Positions 52,989-62,044 of a DNA stretch of 64,000 nt are shown one piece after another. Position 1 is the stretch's first letter; the number at the start of each line of letters is the position of its first letter. Made by a program: the position numbers and the translations under genes. The stretch spans positions 3,596,001 through 3,660,000 of the forward strand of contig NZ_CP079865.1 in NCBI RefSeq assembly GCF_025263565.1. The letters are read 5' to 3'. The stretch is from Mycobacterium sp. SMC-8. Lineage in GTDB: Bacteria; Actinomycetota; Actinomycetes; Mycobacteriales; Mycobacteriaceae. Below the pieces are notes generated by a model that had not been told where the DNA came from, ran no database searches, and was given only the letters and a program-made list of their open reading frames with translations.

Positions 52989-54940
52989 CCACCCAGACGC
53001 TCGCATCGATGGACCTGCTGGCTGACCCGGATGCGGTGCTGGACGACTATCTCGAACACGTTGCCAGCCTTGGTCTCAGTAGCAGGTCGGTGCGTGGCCG
53101 CACCCGCGGCGCGAGCACCTTCCTGACCGAGCACCCGGATCTGCGGGACTGGATGACCAGACCGGCGGTCGAGCGGTTGGCCGATCTGCGCAACAACGGG
53201 GCCTGGCCACTGCTGTGTCATGTCATTGGCCGGGGCGAGTTGCGCCTCGACCTCGAACTCGCGGCCGTCAAGAACCTCACTGGTCTGGGACGAGCCGTCG
53301 AGGACCGTGACCCGGGCGGATTCGCCGCCGTGCGCACCGCCGGGCTGGCCTTGGGCTGGACACCACAGTGGATCGAGACGGTCTTGGGTGAATGTCTGGC
53401 GGTGCTGCTCGCCTGGCACGGCGGACTCGTCGACGATGTCGACAACGGCACGGTCGACAAGTTCGACACCGCGCTGGCTGCCACACAATCGATTCCGGCA
53501 TCGTCGAGGCGCGCCTACCGCAACCGGATAGCCGGGTTGCGGCAGATGCTTTTTCAGGCTCGCATCGTCGATACACCACCACGGCGGCGGCGTTGGGCCC
53601 GCAGCTACGCCCAACGCTTCGCCGACGTGGCGATGACTGACCTGATCCGGGAGACGCTGCTGCGTTATGTCACCGTCCGGGCATCGGTGCTGCGTCCGAA
53701 ATCCGTCGAATCGTTGATCAACGATTTGCTGCCGTTCGCGGACTATCTCACCACCACTCATCCCGAGCTCACCTCGTTCGGGGATCTGGATCGCAGTCAC
53801 ATCGAGGGTTTCCTGGTCTGGAATCGCGCCCGCACCTGGCGTGGACAACGCGCCGCCGCCGGCGCCGGACGCACCATCTCCAAGGCCGTGATCCAATCGA
53901 CGGTACTGAGCGTGCGCAACCTACTCGACGACATCACCGAATGGGGCTGGGAGCAGGCACCGCCGCGTCGTCTGGTCTTCGCCGTCGATATCCCGAAACT
54001 CGATCAACCCCTGCCGCAGGCCCTACCACCTGATATCGACGCCGCGGTGATGAACGCGGTTGCCCAGCTGGAGGATACGTTCGCCCGCGTCGGGCTGACA
54101 GTGCTTCGCGGGGCAGGGCTGCGGATCGGGGAGCTGCTCGACCTCGAACTCGGCAGCGTCGTCGACTACGGACCCGCCGGCACCTGGTTGAAAGTTCCGT
54201 TGGGCAAGCTCGCCACCGAACGCATGGTTCCGCTCTCGGCCAACACCATTGCCGCATTGGACCAGTGGACCAGCAGACGTGGTGTTTGCCGCCCACTGCC
54301 GCATCCCCGTACCGGAGCGCCTACCGATTTCCTGTTCGTTGCGCACGGCCGCCGTCTCGGACAGACGCGGTTACGCAATGGCCTGCTCGCCGCCATCGAG
54401 TCCTGCGGGCTGCGCGGGACCGGCGGCGCACCGCTGGTGGTAACCCCGCATCAGCTACGCCACACATGGGCCACCGAGCTCGCGAACGCAGGCATGAGCC
54501 TGCAGGCCTTGATGGCACTGCTCGGACATGTCACCCCGCAGATGACTTTGCGTTACGCCACCTTGGCCTCACCGACGCTGCGCGATGCCTATGACCAGGC
54601 CATGGGAAAGATGCGACGACAGTTCACTCTCACTCCGGTCGGCAAACCCATCGTCCCCGATGCGGTCAGCTGGCTCGGTAGTGAGATGCTCAAAACACGT
54701 GTCGCCCACGGCTACTGCGCCCGCCACCACAGTGCCGGCGCCTGCCCCTATGCCAACATCTGCGAAACCTGCGACAACTTCGTCACCGGCCCCGAGTTCC
54801 GAGGCGCACTCGAAGCGCAACGCACCGACATCCAGACTCTCGAAGCAGATGCCCGCGCCCGTGGCTGGCTCGACGAAGCCGCCCGTCACCACCGTGTCGC
54901 CGAGGCGTTGACCGACCACCTGCACCGCCTCGACCGCTGA
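52985..54940 (+). CDS. Tyrosine recombinase, TnpB-like
   Basis: 651 aa from ATG 52985; the longer frame from 52694 lies inside the first recombinase. A long N-terminal extension precedes the catalytic domain with RGAGLRIGELLDLEL, HQLRHTWATELAN and GHVTPQMTLRYATL. The C-terminus has a probable zinc-binding module, CARHHSAGACPYANICETC. Length and layout match Tn554 TnpB (about 630 aa). Confidence 0.88.
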   Translation: MTTQTLASMDLLADPDAVLDDYLEHVASLGLSSRSVRGRTRGASTFLTEHPDLRDWMTRPAVERLADLRNNGAWPLLCHVIGRGELRLDLELAAVKNLTGLGRAVEDRDPGGFAAVRTAGLALGWTPQWIETVLGECLAVLLAWHGGLVDDVDNGTVDKFDTALAATQSIPASSRRAYRNRIAGLRQMLFQARIVDTPPRRRRWARSYAQRFADVAMTDLIRETLLRYVTVRASVLRPKSVESLINDLLPFADYLTTTHPELTSFGDLDRSHIEGFLVWNRARTWRGQRAAAGAGRTISKAVIQSTVLSVRNLLDDITEWGWEQAPPRRLVFAVDIPKLDQPLPQALPPDIDAAVMNAVAQLEDTFARVGLTVLRGAGLRIGELLDLELGSVVDYGPAGTWLKVPLGKLATERMVPLSANTIAALDQWTSRRGVCRPLPHPRTGAPTDFLFVAHGRRLGQTRLRNGLLAAIESCGLRGTGGAPLVVTPHQLRHTWATELANAGMSLQALMALLGHVTPQMTLRYATLASPTLRDAYDQAMGKMRRQFTLTPVGKPIVPDAVSWLGSEMLKTRVAHGYCARHHSAGACPYANICETCDNFVTGPEFRGALEAQRTDIQTLEADARARGWLDEAARHHRVAEALTDHLHRLDR

Positions 54941-54985
54941 CCAATCGACCACCGAGAGTTGATCCGACCCCGAGGGCCGGTTAAG

Positions 54986-56005
54986 TTCCTGGGGATTGTT
55001 GCTCCAGATCTGGCGCCAGATCTGCTTGGGGAACGCGGTGAACGCCAACAGGTCCGGTCGGGCCGCTTCGAGGTGATCGGCCACCTTGGGCAGCTTGTCG
55101 GCGAGCGCGTCGATGATCCGGTCGTATTGTGCAGCAACGGATTCCGCGTCGGGTTGGTCGAACACCGAATGCACTAGGGTGCGTACCCAGGGCCAGGACG
55201 CCTTCGGTGTGACGCTCATCAGATTCGTCGTGTAGTGCGTGCGGCAGCGCTGCCAGGCCGCACCGGGCAGAGTGGCTCCGATCGCGGCCACCAGCCCGGC
55301 GTGGGCGTCACTGGTAACCAGCTTCACCCCAGACAGCCCGCGGGCGGTCAGCGACCGCCAGAACGTCAGCCAGCCCGCGCCGTCCTCGGCGGTGGTGACG
55401 TCGATGCCGAGGATTTCACGGTAGCCCTCGGCGTTGACCCCGACGGCGATCAGGGCGTGCACGTTGACCACCCGGCCCTGCTCGCGGACCTTGAGGACCA
55501 AGGCGTCGGCGGCCACGAACGTGTACGGGCCGGCGTCCAGCGGGCGGGTGCGAAACGCCTCCACGGCGACGTCGAGTTCCTTGGCCATCACCGACACCTG
55601 CGACTTCGACAACGACGTGATGCCGAGAGTTTCGACGAGCTTGTCCATCCGCCGCGTCGAAACCCCGAGCAGGTAGCAGGTCGCGACCACCGTCGTCAGC
55701 GCCCGCTCGGCGCGTTTGCGGCGTTCCAGCAGCCAGTCCGGGAAGTACGAGCCCTGCCGCAGCTTCGGGATTGCGAGATTCAATGTTCCCGCGCGGGTGT
55801 CGAACTGGCGGTGCCGATAGCCGTTGCGGGAGTTGGTCCGCTCAGTGCTGCGCTCGCCGTAGCCGGCGCCGCACAGGGCGTCGGCCTCTGCACCCATCAG
55901 GGTGTGGATGAACGTGGCCAGCAGCTCACGCAGCACGTCAGGGTGCGCTGTGGTGAGTCGTTCGGCAAGCACCGCGGGCAGGTCGATATTGTGGGCAGTG
56001 GTCAT
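54986..56005 (-). pseudogene. IS256-family transposase, N-terminal fragment
   Basis: From ATG 56005 it equals the transposase at 25996 with few changes (for example NAEGYREILG instead of NKEGYREILG) up to IWSNNPQE, where the Tn554-like element begins. The open frame then runs on to 54569 with foreign residues. Confidence 0.88.
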
Positions 56006-56139
56006 CGCGTTGATTCCTTTGCTCGAGTGACTTTGACGGGTCTCTCGAAGAATCACGCGATGACCCTCAATCAGTCGGCTACGACACGCCGGTACCGCTG
56101 ATCAGGTCCGACTCGTACACCACTCTGCTGGACGCAACC

Positions 56140-56147
56140 CATGGCAA
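56140..56147. repeat. Target duplication CATGGCAA, right
   Basis: Partner of 51549-51556. Confidence 0.92.
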
Positions 56148-57340
56148 CGCTTTTCGCCGATGCGCGGGGCCAGATCTCGCAACTGATCCATTCCCACTGC
56201 TCGTCGGCGGGCATGCTGGCCGACCGGTTGGGCCTGAGCGCGGAGGTGCAGTCCGTGCTCGGCTACACCTTCGAGCGCTACGACGGCGGCGGACTTCCCG
56301 CCGGCGTCGGCGGGGACGGCATCCCGATGCCGATGCGGGTGGCACAGCTCGCCGACGTGGCGGAGGTGCACCATCGCACCTACGGCGTCGACGGAGCGGT
56401 CGCGATGGCCCGCAGCCGGCGCGGTGGTCAGTTCGATCCGCGCGTGGTCGACGCGTTCACCGCCGACGCCGGGCGTGTGCTGTCGCTTCCGGCCCCAGGG
56501 GAGGCCTGGACGGTCGCCTCGCGCGAAGCTCCCGACTACGGACAGCGGCTCGGCGCCGCGGAACTCGACTCCATGTTGGTGGCGCTCGGCGACTTCGTTG
56601 ACCTCAAATGCCCTTTCACACTTGGGCATTCGCGTGCGGTCGCCGCGCTCGCCGCCGATGCCGCGAGCCTGGCGGGTTTGGATTGCGACACCGTCACCGT
56701 CGTGCGCCGCGCCGGACACGTGCACGATCTGGGCCGCATCGGGGTGTCCAACCAGATCTGGTCGAAGCCGTCGTCGCTGACCGCCGGGGAGCTCGAGCGG
56801 GTGCGGCTGCACCCGTATCTGACCGTGCGCATCCTCAGCCAGGTCGACGGCCTCGGGGTGGTCGCGGCAGTGGCCGGCAATCACCACGAGTGCGTGGACG
56901 GTTCCGGGTATCCACGCGGGCAGCCCGCCGCGGCCCTGGGCCTGCCCGACCGGATTCTCGCCGCAGCCGTGGCCTACCGATCCGCGCTGGAGCCCCGCCC
57001 GTACCGCGAGCCGCTGCCCGGAGCGGGGGCGGCGGCCCGGTTGCGTGAGCGGGTGCGCGGAGGTCAGCTCGACGAGGCCGCCGTCGACGCGGTCCTCCAG
57101 GCCGGCGGCCACCGCAGCCGTCGCCCCAGCCCGCGTCCCTGCGGGCTCACCCCGCGCGAGATCGAGGTGCTGTGCCTGGTCGCCCGCGGCGCGTCGAACA
57201 AGGAGATCGCCGCGACGCTCGGGATCTCGGGAAAAACAGCACGCAACCACGTCGAGCGGATCTACACGAAGATCGGCGCAGGCAACCGCATCGGCGCCAG
57301 CATGTTCGCGCTCAAGCACGGCCTGGTCACTCCGGCCTGA
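56141..57340 (+). pseudogene. HD-GYP/LuxR regulator, 3' part
   Basis: An apparent 399-aa frame begins at the ATG inside the target duplication. It holds YDGGGLPAGVGGD, the HD-GYP-like GHSRAVAALAADAA, HVHDLGRIGV, NHHECVDGSGYPRG, and a C-terminal LuxR helix-turn-helix LTPREIEVLCLVARGASNKEIAATLGISGKTARNHVERIYTK. The intact protein would be a transcription factor with a phosphohydrolase-type sensor domain. This part might still be translated from the internal ATG. Confidence 0.85.
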
Positions 57341-57344
57341 TCAG

Positions 57345-57407
57345 CGCCGAAATTGCATTCCGCGCGCCGAAACCGCCCGAAAGCCCACGTGGAATGCGAT
57401 TTCGGCG
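57345..57407. repeat. 63-bp inverted repeat, copy 5
   Basis: It starts 4 bp after the stop of the HD-GYP/LuxR gene. Outer arms CGCCGAAATTGCATTCC and GGAATGCGATTTCGGCG pair with one mismatch; length exactly 63 bp. Confidence 0.85.
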
Positions 57408-57439
57408 GAATGTACTTAAACGGTACCGGCGTTCCCAGG

Positions 57440-57445
57440 TACAGT
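57440..57445 (+). promoter_or_regulatory. -10 element for a leaderless monooxygenase transcript
   Basis: TACAGT lies 7 bp before ATG 57453, so the mRNA probably starts at the initiation codon. GGTAC-containing repeats just upstream may bind the TetR at 49531. Confidence 0.5.
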
Positions 57446-57452
57446 CGGCGTC

Positions 57453-58964
57453 ATGACCGTGGCTGAACACGCTGACACGACCTCCACCGGACAGGTGCCG
57501 GTCCGCACCCGCGCCCTGATCATCGGCTCCGGCTTCTCCGGGCTCGGCATGGCGATCGAACTGCAGCAACGCGGCGTCGAGTTCCTCATCCTGGAGAAGG
57601 CCGACGAGATCGGCGGCACCTGGCGGGACAACACCTACCCCGGCTGCGCCTGCGACATCCCGTCGCACATGTACTCGTTCTCGTTCGAACCGAAGGCCGA
57701 CTGGACACACATGTGGTCGTTCCAGCCGGAGATCCAGGACTACCTACTCGGGGTCACCGCCAAGTACGGGCTGCGCCGCTACATCGAGTTCGGCGCGCAT
57801 GTCGACCGCGCGGTGTGGGACGACGACGAGATGCGTTGGCACGTCTACACCAAGGACGGCCGCGAGTTCGTCGCGCAGTTCCTGGTCTCCGGAGCGGGCG
57901 GGCTGCACATCCCGCTGATCCCGGAGTTCGACGGCTACGACGACTACCTGGCCGCCGGGCGGATCGCATTCCACTCCGCTCAGTGGGACCACGACGTCGA
58001 CATCACCGGCAAGAAGGTGGCGGTGATCGGCACCGGCGCCAGCGCCATCCAGATCGTGCCCGAGATCGTCAAGGACGTCGGTGAACTGCAGCTCTACCAG
58101 CGCACCCCGGCCTGGGTGATGCCCAGGCCGAACAACCCGATCCCGGAACGGTTGCAGCGTGTGTTCAGCAACGTGCCCGGTACCAGGGCCGCCATGCGCG
58201 CCGGCATCTACTGGCTGCACGAGGCGGTCGGATTCGCGATGACCAAGCAGCCCCGGTTGCTCAAGCTCGGGGAGATGGCCGGCAAGTGGAACATCCGCCG
58301 CTCGGTCAAGGACCGCGAACTCCGGCGCAAACTCACCCCGGACTACCGGGCGGGGTGCAAACGAATCCTCAACTCCGACACCTACTACCGCGGCATCGCC
58401 GACCCGAAGACCGAGGTGATCACCGACCGCATCGCCCGGTTCACCTCACGGGGCATCGTCACCGGCGACGGGGTCGAAAGGGAAGCCGACGTGGTGGTGT
58501 TCGCGACCGGCTTCCACGTCACCGACTCCTACACCTACGTCGACATCAAGGGCCCTGGCGGGGAGGATCTGGTCGACCGGTGGAACCGCGAGGGCATCGC
58601 CGCGCTGCGCGGCATCACCGTCGCCGACATGCCGAACCTGTTCTTTTTGCTCGGCCCCAACACCGCGCTGGGACACAACTCGGTGGTGTTCATGATCGAG
58701 TCGCAGATCCGCTATGCCGCCAAGGCGATCGCCGCGGTCGACAAGGCCGGCGCGCAGGCGCTGGCGCCCACGCGCGCGGCGCAGGACCGCTACAACGACG
58801 AGCTGCAGAACGAGCTCGCCGGCACGGTGTGGAGCACCGGTGGCTGCCGCAGCTGGTACCTCGACGAGCTCGGCGTCAATCGCACCCTCTGGAGCGGTAT
58901 GACCTGGCAGTACTGGCTGGCCACCCGCCGGTTCGACGCCTCGGAGTACGCGTTCTCCAGCTGA
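57453..58964 (+). CDS. Flavin-containing (Baeyer-Villiger) monooxygenase, Rv3049c-like
   Basis: 503 aa from ATG 57453. FAD motif IIGSGFSGLGMAIEL (about 26-40), the FxGxxxHxxxW-like fingerprint FHSAQWDHD, NADPH motif VIGTGASAIQIVPEI, FATGFHVTD, and RSWY near the end. It should oxidise ketones with NADPH and O2; some mycobacterial relatives activate thioamide drugs such as ethionamide. It lies upstream of nrdF as in M. tuberculosis. Confidence 0.9.
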   Translation: MTVAEHADTTSTGQVPVRTRALIIGSGFSGLGMAIELQQRGVEFLILEKADEIGGTWRDNTYPGCACDIPSHMYSFSFEPKADWTHMWSFQPEIQDYLLGVTAKYGLRRYIEFGAHVDRAVWDDDEMRWHVYTKDGREFVAQFLVSGAGGLHIPLIPEFDGYDDYLAAGRIAFHSAQWDHDVDITGKKVAVIGTGASAIQIVPEIVKDVGELQLYQRTPAWVMPRPNNPIPERLQRVFSNVPGTRAAMRAGIYWLHEAVGFAMTKQPRLLKLGEMAGKWNIRRSVKDRELRRKLTPDYRAGCKRILNSDTYYRGIADPKTEVITDRIARFTSRGIVTGDGVEREADVVVFATGFHVTDSYTYVDIKGPGGEDLVDRWNREGIAALRGITVADMPNLFFLLGPNTALGHNSVVFMIESQIRYAAKAIAAVDKAGAQALAPTRAAQDRYNDELQNELAGTVWSTGGCRSWYLDELGVNRTLWSGMTWQYWLATRRFDASEYAFSS

Positions 58965-58968
58965 CCGT

Positions 58969-59026
58969 TCGAGAGTGCGGTGAGATCGCGAAACGGCGCC
59001 GGCAGACGATCTGTGTGCACTCTCGA
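58969..59026. repeat. 58-bp inverted repeat after the monooxygenase gene
   Basis: Arms TCGAGAGTGC (58969-58978) and GCACTCTCGA (59017-59026) are perfect and start 5 bp after the stop codon. It is a different sequence from the 63-bp family but has the same position. Likely terminator or REP-like unit. Confidence 0.65.
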
Positions 59027-59039
59027 GGCGACACGCCAG

Positions 59040-59087
59040 ACACAACATCTCGTGTTGGCGCGCGACTCCCGATACCAGGGGTAGTGT
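59040..59087 (+). promoter_or_regulatory. Paired NrdR boxes before nrdF
   Basis: ACACAACATCTCGTGT (59040-59055) and ATACCAGGGGTAGTGT (59072-59087) follow the NrdR box pattern and are 32 bp apart centre to centre. They lie 60-107 bp before the start of nrdF. Core ACATCT and GTAGTGT are shared with the pair at 38048-38095. Confidence 0.75.
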
Positions 59088-59119
59088 CGATCCAGCCGGC
59101 CCGGATGGGTCTGGTGTGA

Positions 59120-60121
<1,002 letters not shown>

Positions 60122-60209
60122 AGGTCCAGCTCAAGACCATTTTGACACCGACCGAGGCTGCCTTGACCAGATCGGTGATGCCGAACCGCTCTTAGCTCCC
60201 GAGGCCTTC

Positions 60210-60231
60210 TGCCCACATTTTGCCCACATTT
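60210..60231. repeat. 11-bp tandem repeat by the integrase promoter (possible attachment arm sites)
   Basis: TGCCCACATTT occurs twice in direct succession just before the integrase promoter. Tandem arm-type sites next to int are usual in attachment regions. The core attachment site itself cannot be named, because the other end of the element is outside the window. Confidence 0.5.
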
Positions 60232-60234
60232 CTC

Positions 60235-60240
60235 TACGCT
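60235..60240 (+). promoter_or_regulatory. -10 element for a leaderless integrase transcript
   Basis: TACGCT ends 6 bp before GTG 60247. The 11-bp repeats occupy the -15 to -35 region, so integrase binding there could shut off its own promoter. Confidence 0.5.
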
Positions 60241-60246
60241 GTAGGC

Positions 60247-61350
60247 GTGGCAGTCGTGGCGGCATACGAAACAAAGCAGGGCAGGCGTTACCGGGTTCGA
60301 TACCGCACGCCGGACAACCGACAGACCGACAAGCGCGGGTTCAGGACTAAGCGCGAGGCCGAGCGGTTCGCCAACACTGTCGAGGTGGCCAAGATGCGTG
60401 GCGAGTACGTCAACCCCGCCGACGCCCGTCGGACGCTCGACGACCTCGGGCAGGCGTGGCTGGACCGCCAGAAGGGGCACCTGAAGCCGTCCGGGTACGC
60501 CGTCATGGAGACGACCTGGCGCGTGCGGGTGAAGCCGCGATGGGGACATGTCGCGCTGGGGGACATCAAAGCGAGCGCCGTCGGTCACTGGATCGCCGAG
60601 CTAGGTCAGAGCACCGAGGAGGCCACGGCGATCAAGCCTGCGACGATCAAGCGCGCCCACTATGTGCTGGCCCAGATCCTCGCCGACGCCGTGACCGACA
60701 ACCTGATCCCCAAGAATCCCGCCGCCGGTCTGGCGCTGCCCAAAGCGGCGCGCAAGAGGCCGGTGTACCTCGACCATCAACAGGTCGACTCTCTGGCCGA
60801 CAGTGCGGGGGAGAACGGTGCTCTTGTCCTCACGCTGGCTTACACGGGTCTTCGGTGGGGCGAGGCGATCGGTCTGCGGGTGGCAGACCTGGACCTGTTG
60901 CGCAAGCGTGCCCTGATCCACGAAAACGCCGTGCAGTCAGGTACCGACATCCACGTCGGGACCCCCAAGGCGCACAAGCAGCGAGTGGTGCCGCTACCTG
61001 AGTTCCTAGTTCCTCTGCTGGCGCGCCAGTGTGAGAACAAGGGTAGGGGAGATCTGTTGTTCGGCGGAGGCGCGCACCTGCGCCGACCACACCCCGTATC
61101 TGGTTGGTTCGCCAAGGCGGTCACAGCCTCTGGGGTGCCTCGGGTGACGCCGCACGACCTGCGCCACACCGCCGCCTCGCTGGCCATTAGTGCGGGGGCC
61201 AACGTCAAGGCCGTGCAGCGCATGCTTGGTCATGCCTCGGCGGCGATGACCCTGGACATCTACGCCGACCTGTTCGACGACGACTTGGAGGCGGTCGCCA
61301 CCGCTCTGGACAAGGCACGTACCGCCTCTCGGCAAGTGTCCGTTACCTAG
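60247..61350 (+). CDS. int: Site-specific tyrosine integrase
   Basis: 367 aa from GTG 60247; a TTG at 60220 is in frame but lies in the repeats. N-terminal arm-binding domain AYETKQGRRYRVRYRTPDNRQTDKRGFRTKREAERF, core-binding domain (about 70-170), catalytic Arg in YTGLRWGEAIGL, HDLRHTAASLAIS and Tyr in MLGHASAAMTLDIYADLF. It begins 125 bp after nrdF and marks the left end of an integrated element. Confidence 0.93.
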   Translation: MAVVAAYETKQGRRYRVRYRTPDNRQTDKRGFRTKREAERFANTVEVAKMRGEYVNPADARRTLDDLGQAWLDRQKGHLKPSGYAVMETTWRVRVKPRWGHVALGDIKASAVGHWIAELGQSTEEATAIKPATIKRAHYVLAQILADAVTDNLIPKNPAAGLALPKAARKRPVYLDHQQVDSLADSAGENGALVLTLAYTGLRWGEAIGLRVADLDLLRKRALIHENAVQSGTDIHVGTPKAHKQRVVPLPEFLVPLLARQCENKGRGDLLFGGGAHLRRPHPVSGWFAKAVTASGVPRVTPHDLRHTAASLAISAGANVKAVQRMLGHASAAMTLDIYADLFDDDLEAVATALDKARTASRQVSVT

Positions 61351-61410
61351 TTGTGACTATTGGCCGAGGATCTACGACCCTCAGCAAACGACGTGACCTG
61401 AGGGCTAGAT

Positions 61411-61458
61411 CCTTCTAGGTGGCTATAAGTTGGCCGGTCGCTACCTTCTAGGTGCTAT
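61411..61458. repeat. Two copies of CCTTCTAGGTG(G)CTAT
   Basis: Copies start at 61411 and 61444 (33 bp apart) in the gap between int and the excisionase-like gene. They may bind the excisionase-like protein or another regulator of the element. Confidence 0.6.
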
Positions 61459-61515
61459 GCGGGACAGGGCTTTTCGTGCTTTGGCGTGCCGCTTGGTGTC
61501 CGTACCGTTTTGGGC

Positions 61516-61773
61516 ATGTCGCAGCAATCACGGTGCCCTCAAGCGAAAACGGGGCAACTCAACGAGGACCGCCATGCACCGGAGCGTGCAGGTCTCGCCA
61601 AGGCCCGAGAGGTGGCCGAATACCTCAACACAACCCTCAACCAGCTATCGCGGCTGCGGTTCGAGGGTCACGGCCCGCGCTATGTGAAGCTGGGCCGCTC
61701 GGTCCGCTATCGGTGGGAGGACGTCTACGCCTGGGTGGACGAGAACGTCCAGTCCGTAGGGGGTGCCAAGTGA
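61516..61773 (+). CDS. Excisionase-like helix-turn-helix protein
   Basis: 85 aa from ATG 61516; a -10-like TACCGT at 61503 suggests a leaderless transcript. The core LAKAREVAEYLNTTLNQLSRLRFEGHGPRYVKLGRSVRYRWEDVYAWVDEN is a MerR/excisionase-type HTH with winged tail. It probably steers excision or represses the element. Its TGA overlaps the next ATG. Confidence 0.82.
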   Translation: MSQQSRCPQAKTGQLNEDRHAPERAGLAKAREVAEYLNTTLNQLSRLRFEGHGPRYVKLGRSVRYRWEDVYAWVDENVQSVGGAK

Positions 61774-61901
61774 TGGACACCGCACCCTGCCGCGAGCAGG
61801 CTGACCGCGACCGGCTTGCAGACCCCGATCTGCCCGACCTAGACGACCAGGCGGGCGCTGGGCCACACGCCCAGCACGTCGAGGAGCCGAGTCCCTCGTG
61901 A
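61773..61901 (+). CDS. Small acidic protein of the integrated element
   Basis: 42 aa from ATG 61773, overlapping the preceding stop by one base (TGATG). It is very acidic (DRDRLADPDLPDLDDQAGAG). No family is recognised. The coupling to its neighbours on both sides supports translation. Confidence 0.5.
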   Translation: MDTAPCREQADRDRLADPDLPDLDDQAGAGPHAQHVEEPSPS

Positions 61902-62044
61902 GTCCTTCACATGAAGAGAGCCGCCCCGGCAGCAATGCCACCAGGACGGCCCACAAGTCCAACGCCTCGGACTGCAACGAGATTACCCTGGTGGGGTATG
62001 CCGGTACACCTCATCGGGAGGTGACCGATGTCTGCCGCGCTTGA
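61898..62044 (+). CDS. Small protein overlapping the RepA-like gene
   Basis: 48 aa from GTG 61898, which overlaps the previous stop (GTGA); its own end overlaps the next start by 17 nt. It contains NEITLVGYAGTPHREV, faintly like the first strand of single-strand-binding proteins, but is far too short for that fold. It may be a leader or coupling peptide. Confidence 0.35.
   Translation: MSPSHEESRPGSNATRTAHKSNASDCNEITLVGYAGTPHREVTDVCRA

Larger units (their letters stand above)
51830..54985 (+). mobile_element. Tn554-like element with two tyrosine recombinases
   Basis: 3156 bp inserted in the IS256 transposase gene between GAGCCG and TTCCTG. The ends carry a perfect 13-bp inverted repeat, TTAACCGGCCCTC at 51835-51847 and its complement at 54972-54984. 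No target duplication is visible, as expected for tyrosine-recombinase transposons. It encodes only TnpA- and TnpB-like proteins; no TnpC and no cargo gene are present. Confidence 0.82.
51557..56139 (-). mobile_element. IS1081-like (IS256 family) copy 2, split by a Tn554-like element
   Basis: Ends GGTCAAGTCC (51557) and the complement of GGTTGCGTCC (56139) equal those of copy 1 at 25862-27288, in the opposite orientation. Subtracting 51830-54985 leaves 1427 bp, the same length as copy 1. It disrupts the HD-GYP/LuxR gene. Confidence 0.92.

Noticed and set aside
54940..54985. Possible TnpC gene of the Tn554-like element
   Set aside because: Only 45 bp remain between the TnpB-like stop and the terminal repeat.
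60122..60209. tRNA or tmRNA end as attachment site after nrdF
   Set aside because: No acceptor-stem or T-loop pattern could be made out; the core site remains unknown.
61911..62024. 37-codon ATG frame inside the small overlapping gene
   Set aside because: The GTG frame at 61898 has better coupling on both sides; the ATG frame is Pro/Arg-rich without support.
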